DNA from: Microbotryum silenes-acaulis
Taxonomy: Eukaryota > Basidiomycota > Microbotryomycetes > Microbotryales > Microbotryaceae
DNA: 64,000 nucleotides
Assembly (NCBI GenBank): GCA_003665825.1
Contig: QPFY01000002.1
Span: forward strand, 1,736,001 to 1,800,000
Direction of reading: 5' to 3'
Below are positions 56,132 through 64,000 of this stretch, in pieces. The notes below the pieces were generated by a model that ran no database searches, was not told the DNA's origin, and saw nothing but the letters and a program-made list of their open reading frames with translations. The stretch's first letter is position 1; the number at the start of each line of letters is the position of its first letter. The translations under genes were made by a program, and so were the position numbers.

Positions 56132-57704
56132 TCAAAGCTTCTTCGTCTCGTGCTGTGCCCGTTGGGCTCCGGACTCGACCTTGTTCTCGGCCCACAGGAG
56201 TCCATCCTTGACGTTGTCTTTGACGCCCTGCCCGGCACCGACGGCGGCGTCCTTAGTCTCGTTGGCCTTGGTGGCAGCGACATCAGCGGCCTCGTCGGCC
56301 TTCTTTGACCCCCACGAGAACCACGACGAAGCCGCTTGCTTGGCCTCCTCGGCCTTCTCCTGTGCGACACGGCCCGCATCCTCGGCACCTCGCTTGACGG
56401 CGTTCGCCGTGTCCCTCGCGCCATCCTCGGCATACTGTGCAACGTCGCGAGCGGACTTGCGCGTCGCATCGAGCTCACGCTGCGCCGAGTCCTTGGCTTC
56501 GTAGTAGCCGCGTTTGGTGGCATCGGCCGCTTCCTGTGCAGTTCGGTTCGCGGAATCGGCGGCGGACTGGATCTTGCACTCGGCATCACGAGCGGCCGAC
56601 TTGGTCGCTTTCTCGGCATCATCGGCCTTGGCGGATCCCCAGCTGAACCACGACTTGCTCTGTTGTACAGAACAAAGCGGAGAGAATGGATCAGAACACT
56701 GCAACAAATTTGGGCTTCGAAAGCTGCGTTGCGATATATTCACCTCAGCTTTGATACCTTCGCCGGTTTGCTTCGCAGAGTACTTGGCGTCGGCGACCTA
56801 CAACGAGGCCAGATCAACAGGGCTCAGTCGCCGAAAAGTGACGGACGGCTGGACATCGAGGCCAGCGACTCACTTGTTCTTTGGCTGTGGACTTGGCTTC
56901 GGCGGCCTTGTCACCTCCCCACGAGAGCCACGATTGTCCCTCTTGCTTGACCTCCCCAACTTTTTTCCCGAGGGCGCTCTTGGTGTCCTGGTAGGCCGCC
57001 GTCGCTTCTCGCTTCGCCTTCTCGGCGTCCGACTCGGCGCTGCTGAACCAACCCGAAGCCTTGCTCTTGACCTCGTCGGCCTTGGCTTGGACCTGAGTCG
57101 AGCGATCGGCCGGGAGCTTGTCCTTTGCCGAGTCGATAACGGACTCGACCTTGTACTTCGTCTTCTCCGAAGCAGCTTCGGTCTTGTCCTTCGCAGCGTC
57201 GAAAGCGGATTCGGCCTTGTTCTCCAGCTGGCGGATCTCGCGCTTCGCCTCAGCGGGTTTGTTGAAATACCAAAATAGGCCGCCGCCGACCGCAACGATG
57301 CCGATGATCACGCTATGGAGGACAGAGGCGGGATTCAGAATGCTAAATGGCAGGATCTGAACGAGGGCTTGCGCCGACGACAAGTTGGCTCACGGGACAT
57401 TGGGTCCGCTTTCACCGGGCGCCGCCCTCGGAGGGTTGGGCACGGGGTGGGGTTGCGGAGCACCGACAACAGGGCGGCCGGTGTTGACGATGATGGGCTG
57501 TTGGCCGGCCACAGGAGGGACTTGTGTCGCCCTCTGGGTAGAGAGCGTACGACGCGAGACGTTCTGTTTCGAGTGATGATAATGAGCCCAGGTGGGGGTC
57601 GAAATCGGGCAACGTCAGCCGAGCTCTGAAACGACACGAGGATGGTCGAGGTGTGCACTGACCTGAGCAGCTGCGAGGCGGGTTCTGAGAATGGAGGATT
57701 GCAT
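56132..57704 (-). CDS. LEA-like mitochondrial membrane-anchored helical protein
   Basis: Exons 57704-57663, 57563-57394, 57312-56874, 56797-56744 and 56659-56132 give 410 residues. A short Arg/Ser-rich N-terminus with RRTLSTQ (~18-24) looks like a mitochondrial presequence. One hydrophobic span follows at ~72-87. The remaining ~320 residues are amphipathic Ala/Lys/Glu/Asp-rich helices with 11-residue-type periodicity (A-x-x-K-x-x-A, KDA/KDxA), as in group-3 LEA desiccation proteins. Aromatic boxes interrupt the helices: SGWFSS (157-162), QSWLSWGG (196-203), KSWFSWGS (237-244) and SSWFSWGS (346-353). LEA proteins protect membranes and enzymes during drying or cold. The aromatic boxes are not part of standard LEA repeats. 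A perfect CRE lies 119 bp upstream. Confidence 0.8.
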
Positions 57705-58283
57705 GTTGGAAAGTTTAAGCTAGTCGTTGGTGGATAGCTGAGGGAAGCGGGGGGGAGAGAGCAGGAGGGAAGGGGAGGGAGGAAAATCAAGGCGAGTGAC
57801 GAGGTGAAGCTTGGTTCCGGCCTGACGTCACCAGGATCGAGGTCATCGCGGCGCCTTTGGGTTACACCGCCCGCCCAGTCGTGGCCATCATGCTATCATG
57901 CTCAACCTCTGACCGGCTTGCAAGCGACTGCTGCGGGGGGCCGCAACAACACACCCTTGAAATGTTGCTATGTGATTAGATTTACAACAGGCCCAAAGCG
58001 TTGACAGTAATGGGCGACTTGGAAAAACAACAATGTATGTAGACGAGGTATTGGGAAAGGAGCAGCTATGTATAATGGAGTCTGAGGATGCGAGGGAAGT
58101 CTCCGAAAATGGATAGGGCAACAGTAAGTACAATGCGAATTATGCAGTCGATAATACGACTAAATGCTACAGTATGATTGGCGTTTCGAGAGGGATTTGG
58201 GTGGGGTCGATTCCATATGGACCCTCAGGCGCTGGGGCACCAGGGCCGTGGTGTACCGCAGTTGAAGGAGGAAGCCGACTCGA
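57705..58283. promoter_or_regulatory. LEA-like gene promoter region / bZIP 3' region
   Basis: 579 bp between two minus-strand genes. It contains the CRE annotated separately and a TGACGAGG sequence at about 57797. The remainder is A/T-richer, consistent with the bZIP 3' UTR. Confidence 0.5.
57823..57830. promoter_or_regulatory. Perfect CRE palindrome TGACGTCA
   Basis: Consensus site for Atf/CREB-type bZIP dimers, 119 bp upstream of the LEA-like start codon. The neighbouring gene encodes an Atf1-like bZIP. The octamer also occurs at about 25787 and 38895, both inside introns. One hit per 65 kb is expected by chance, so position rather than rarity is the argument. Confidence 0.6.
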
Positions 58284-59597
58284 TCAGGTATCTGATGGTG
58301 GTGTATAGTCACGCTCCAGCGTGGGTCCCGCAATCCTCATGATGGTGGGGATACCGCCGCCCTGAGCCTCGCGATCGAGATAGGCGTTGACATCGGGAAA
58401 GCCGCCAGGCAGTCGAGCCAGGAGCGCGCGCAATTGCATCAATTCGACGTGAAGATCCCGCGCAAAGATTTGAAGAGACTTGTTGCGCAACATGAGCTCG
58501 TTTGCTTCTAATGTTGATATCAGGACAGGTCAACCGATCAGTATGCACGTCTCGGGCGAGCAGAATCGTTGGCCTAGCAACGTACGGTTTTCGAGCTGTC
58601 CGTTTTTAATCTTCTTCCGTCGTCGCGACTGCAGAGCAGCGATGCGATTCTTTTCGAGGCAGATCTCGCGGTTTCGTTTGGCTTCCTCGGGCGAAGGCGG
58701 AGGTTTGGGCTTGCGACCTCGTTTGGCGCCCGGGTAAGAGCGCTTAGGGGATTCCGCAGCGACGAGGGTCGAACTTCCCGGCGCAGTAGCGTTCATCGTG
58801 GGATTCTTGGCCATCGCCGACAAACTCGACGGACTTGAGTCGAAGAAAGACGAAGCCGGAGCCTTCTCTTGTTTGTGGCCTTCGTCAGAACTCGAGTCAG
58901 ATCGGACCGTCGTTGGCGGGCTCAGGGTGCCGTCGCTACCTCTGACAGGAGGACTGATCGACGAAAGGCGGTCACTGTCATAGGACACCGCACTCGTGGA
59001 TGAGTTGCTACCGACGCGCACGTGATGGGGAGGGTTTGATGCCAGAGCGGAGGCAGTGGGACGCGGAGGCGGGTGCGACATGGCCGCGGTGCAGTAGCTC
59101 GCCGAGCTCGAAGTGGCGTACGGCGCGCCCGAAGGGTGGGCCGTAACGGGGGGAGAATGACGAGCGGCGGCCAGATGAGGATCTTGCACTGGCGAAGGGT
59201 CCGACCAAGGGGGATCGGAATGGTGAGATATCACCAGGGTAGAAGACATGCGACTAACGTCATGGCGATCGTAAAAGTGCGACGGCGAAGAGGGCGAACG
59301 GTGGTGATCGACGCCAGTCGATGACGCTCGAGCTATTGGTGCCGGTCCGGCCGGAGCTTCGGCGAAGGGGCCGGCGGAAAGGTGGTGCTGATGGTGAGGG
59401 TGAGGATGTTGGGGTGCCGAATAAGTGTCATAGTGCCCATGGTGCGGCTCCCATTCGTATTGATACATGGTGCTGTCGAGGTGAGGCACGTAGTGGACTG
59501 GCTCGTGATGCCGGTCATTGCGGGTCGTGTCCCATGTTTCGGTCGCTGAGGGGACCCACGCTCCGGCCGCAGAAGCCGGCGGGGTCAGGCCATACAT
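58284..59597 (-). CDS. Atf1/CREB-type bZIP transcription factor
   Basis: Exons 59597-58586 and 58507-58284 give 411 residues. The basic region at ~309-331 reads NREICLEKNRIAALQSRRRK, with the invariant Asn and Arg of bZIP proteins and the EKNRIAA form typical of the Atf1/CREB class. The leucine zipper (~335-365) is split from the basic region by the single intron. Upstream are a Lys/Arg-Pro block (GAKRGRKPKPPP), Ser/Pro/His-rich disordered regions with many SP sites suited to MAP-kinase control, and an N-terminal HPHPHHQHH cluster. In fission yeast and many fungi Atf1 acts below the Sty1/Hog1 kinase in osmotic and oxidative stress; this role is inferred from family. Confidence 0.9.
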
Positions 59598-61241
59598 GGT
59601 CGAAATAGGATGTTGTTGAGTAGACGCAGTTGGCTACTCGAACATGAGGGATGAATTCACAAGAAGGAAGGGATGAAAACACAAGAGGTACGAGGTGTGA
59701 GACAGTGGGTCAGTTTGTGGATGAGCCGCGGAGCTCGTGGCCCGCGAAACGCGTCATGCACCTCAAGGGGCGTCGCCGGCGCTTACCGCCCTCGGTTTCT
59801 ACAGCTGAAGTTGATTGAAGTCTATCCCGACTCGACGTAGTTGACCTCGAGCGCTCGTGGTTCACTTGTGGTGTCAACTTCAGGATCGTGAAAAGAAGAG
59901 ATGTACGGTTGAGAAAATACTTGGTCGTACCTTGACAAATTGTGCGACCGGCTGCGGACGCCGCGAGATCGGTCGGAGATGCGCACCCCCTTTTCTTCGC
60001 TTCGCCCGGCGATCGCGCCAATCGCCAGTTCATCTCCAAGCTTGCGGCGCTCCGCGCGCGACGCTCGCGGGTCGGTGGTTTTGGAGTTGGCCTCGCGATC
60101 CGTCCAATATGATAAGCTTCAATCGTTTCCCAAGGTCACGGTAGCGAGCTCGGACCAATCCAGTGGACCAGCTCCCATCAGCCTCTTAAAATTGTCAGTA
60201 TGTAGATGAGCAGACACTTACGATGTAGCCATGTCTGAGGTTACGTCGATCGCCCAGTGTTTCGCAGGGACAAATTGGTTCGGTCAAATAGTCCCCTTTG
60301 TCGGTGCGATGTCCTCAAGCGATGTCACATCTGCGGTCCTGCTTACACGCTCTCACTGCATCCAGATTACCGATGGTCATGGGTACTGTATACTTGTCTA
60401 GTAGATCGCCTCTCCGTACAACGCCCAGCTGTTAGCCAACCACTGCACTGAGTGTTGCACTGTTCGCTGAGGGTTGCGTCAGGCTCATGCACGGCCAGAG
60501 TCACGTGATCCGACAGACGAGCTCGCCCGGCGCCCACTCAAAACTACGCGCTGCCATCAGATTGAGGTAAAGGCGCCGTTTGTGCAGGCAGTGGTTTCAC
60601 CTAAACTCAACTAAGCCTCCCTTTGGGAGGGGCTAACGAGTTATTGGCGCGCTTGGCCCAGTTGCCCTCCGAAATTTCAGGGCCATTTTGGGGTGGTTCT
60701 CTGTAACTTGGCAAGTAGGCGCATCCATGCAAAAGTGAAGAACCCTATTTTTCTTTATGCTCTAAAATTGACATACCCTAAATGGCGAGAGCTTTCATAA
60801 GCTGTGGGTGGAGCTGCAGCGATCCGAAGTCTGCGATTTTGGTCGATCGGGCCTCAGATGGTCCGAGCGCATCGTGTAAGTGGCGCTCTCATCATCGGCG
60901 AGCCTGCTCCGTTCGGCTTGATCCCTTTCAGTCCGCTGCGCTATTCTCCTCTTTTCACGATGATCGTCGACCACGTCAAGCGCGACAATATCTGAAACCA
61001 AAAATGACCCGAACAAGCAGACGCCATACCTCATCAACTCGCCAGAACAACCGCCGCGGGGCGGATCTATTCGTTGAATTTCGTAGCCGCGATCTCTCGC
61101 TATGTTAATACCTGTCGTGGTACTTCAGCCCATCCACACGATTTGAAGGTGTTCAAACACACCGACCAAAGCTGTTCAACAGCCACTGGTCCAGCCTCAA
61201 GCGTGTACTTGATCTCATTCTACGACTTGCACGCGAGGATG
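59598..61241. other. Gene-poor region with the bZIP promoter
   Basis: 1.6 kb with only short overlapping frames. The first part is the bZIP upstream region. A small hairpin (CTCCC-TTTG-GGAG) lies at about 60620-60632. No gene or complete element was recognised. Confidence 0.5.
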
Positions 61242-61890
61242 GCGCCATGGATTCTCATAGGATCAGATCATCTTGATCCTAAAAATCAGGATCAGATCGA
61301 TCCTGATCCCAGCGGATCAACATAAGATAGATCAAGCCTCGGGAGAAAAAAAAAAAAAAAGGGAGGGGGGGGGGATGTAGCGTCGTTACTTGGAGCCCTT
61401 TTAATTGATACCTGCCGTTCACAAGAGCGCACGAGGCAGACTGATTTAGTCTGGAGAACGCGTGAGCAACGGGTTACACAAGTCCAAACTGACTATAAAA
61501 CTATGTTCGCATTTTGTAGGTGTCATGCGAAACCCACCTAAACCGGCGAGAGCAACGCGCGCAACCGGAGCTCATAAAAAAAGGCGGATCAGTGAGGTGA
61601 TCAGTTCGGACGATGATGATGATGATACCGACAAGGATGAGGAGGATGGTTATGATGGGCACAACAGTAGTGGTGGTAGTAGTGACAATCATGCGCTCAA
61701 CACCGATAGCGACAACTAGTGAGATGTGGTCATCTGTTGCCACATAAGGCAGTTCAATGTCTCAGATCAAATTGATCTTTCTGGATAGGACCAAGAAAGG
61801 ATCGATCAACGCGAGATGGGAAAAAAATAAATCGCATCTGATCCGATCCTCCGGTGATCTGATCCTATGAGAACCCTTGGATCATGGCGC
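61242..61890. mobile_element. Small terminal-inverted-repeat element (MITE-like)
   Basis: The ends match in inverted orientation. GCGCCATG at 61242 pairs with 61883-61890, and a perfect 19-bp arm TTCTCATAGGATCAGATCA at 61253-61271 pairs with 61854-61872. The right arm has about 7 extra bases between the two blocks. Both subterminal regions are packed with GATC: eight in ~62 bp on the left and nine in ~125 bp on the right. Inside are an A15/G-run tract (61346-61375) and a 64-codon frame rich in Ser/Asp, too short for a transposase. I see no convincing target-site duplication. It looks like a non-autonomous DNA transposon, perhaps hAT-like from its subterminal repeats. Confidence 0.7.
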
Positions 61891-62433
61891 AGAGTCAAGA
61901 AGCCGAATCAATGACTGGATCGCCGAGCAGGTGGGCAACACTTCGTACTTCTCGGTTTGATTCTCCGGATTCAATAAAGCTGCTGAATACTTGCCTTATC
62001 CACGTGCAGGCCGACTCAATTATCATTGAAGAGAGAGAAGAAGAAGAAATGCCCTCGAAAGATCGCGAAGGGACAAAAATGCCCTTCTCACAAGGACAAA
62101 AATGCCCTCGGATTCTCGACATCTGTAATACTTGATGTATCAACCACAACCAAAAGGGTAGCTTCTTTTAATTTTTGTGATCAGCGCCGTATACTCAGAA
62201 TCTCCAGAGATGCCGTGAGAAGTCAGTTATCACCGTCGCAAAGTCAGGGGCTTCATTGAGTCCAAGTCGAAAGCGAGCGATGAGTATAGACCGCAGTGAA
62301 TTCCCATATGAAACAGACGAGCATGCCTTCAACTTGTAGTAACATTGTCTTTTTTAACACCTTATGCTCAGATATCTGCTCTTGCTGTCGCCGGTGTGTA
62401 GCAGCGATTGGCAACCGTGGGTTTCATGCCACG
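61891..62433. other. Region between the two mobile elements
   Basis: No gene recognised. A direct repeat of GGACAAAAATGCCCT occurs at about 62071 and 62094. The first copy is embedded in a short imperfect palindrome (AAGGG...CCCTT). Confidence 0.5.
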
Positions 62434-62562
62434 ATGGGCTGCAAAGGTGCAATTCTCATGTTGCTCGTCGGTATGACAATCGCCTTCGGCCGTGCTAATG
62501 CAGCCGCCAACCGCGATGGGACCGAGGTCGAAGGATCATCCACTTTCCGTTACACCATCTAA
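62434..62562 (+). CDS. Possible tiny secreted peptide (uncertain)
   Basis: A 42-codon frame starts MGCKGAIL, has a hydrophobic core (LMLLVGMTIAF) and an Ala-x-Ala-like cleavage site (RANA/A) near residue 20, then a short polar tail ending FRYTI. It resembles a signal peptide with a ~20-residue product. It stops only a few bases before the inferred copia LTR. It may equally be the remnant of a longer gene or chance; no family is recognised. Confidence 0.25.
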   Translation: MGCKGAILMLLVGMTIAFGRANAAANRDGTEVEGSSTFRYTI

Positions 62563-62567
62563 CTTGG

Positions 62568-64000
<1,433 letters not shown>

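Overview
The window is nuclear DNA of a fungus, most likely a basidiomycete yeast or smut-like fungus of the Pucciniomycotina/Microbotryomycetes type. The basis is moderate-to-high G+C, short introns (mostly 60-120 bp) at about five per gene, two-finger GATA iron-regulator architecture and a Ty1/copia element. The genus is not determined. I recognise 24 protein genes, one RPB8-derived relic, a copia retrotransposon at the right edge, a small terminal-inverted-repeat element and a near-perfect inverted repeat at the left edge. I saw no rRNA, tRNA or CRISPR. About 119 introns were placed by hand from frame continuity, splice sites and family conservation. Exon edges may be off by a base or two, but every full gene model keeps frame to a stop.

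Layout, left to right. 1-3264: inverted repeat and gene-free DNA. 3.3-11.2 kb: RIB3 (+), then KAP104, DOM34 and KSH1 (all -). 11.2-13.8 kb: gene-poor, with the RPB8 relic. 13.8-26.3 kb: ORC2 (+), a mitochondrial membrane protein (-), RPB8, YHM2 and DPH7 (+), an L-type lectin (-) and RAE1 (+). 26.3-28.5 kb: long intergenic region with clustered CAGGTA/ACCTACC motifs. 28.5-38.6 kb: an HSF-type factor (+), an AsaB/GA4-desaturase-like enzyme (-), IFA38 (+) and an SreA/Urbs1-type iron regulator (+). 38.9-59.6 kb: POL3 (-), gluconokinase (-), OHCU decarboxylase (+), PAQR receptor (-), dienelactone hydrolase (+), then four minus-strand genes: a 942-residue coiled-coil protein, a CCDC43 homologue, a LEA-like mitochondrial protein and an Atf1-like bZIP factor. 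59.6-64 kb: gene-poor, with the small element and the 3' end of a copia element.

Most genes are single-copy housekeeping functions: riboflavin synthesis, nuclear import, mRNA export, ribosome rescue, replication, transcription, diphthamide, very-long-chain fatty acids and urate breakdown. They do not form a pathway cluster. The likeliest functional pairing is the Atf1-like bZIP gene and its LEA-like neighbour, whose upstream region has a perfect CRE. Other notable points are six GC-AG introns, an ATG-only first coding exon in KSH1, very small exons in RAE1, POL3, PAQR and the HSF gene, a 19-histidine block in the iron regulator, and a LEA-like protein carrying repeated W-F/L-S-W-G boxes. I found no clearly new defence or biosynthetic system.
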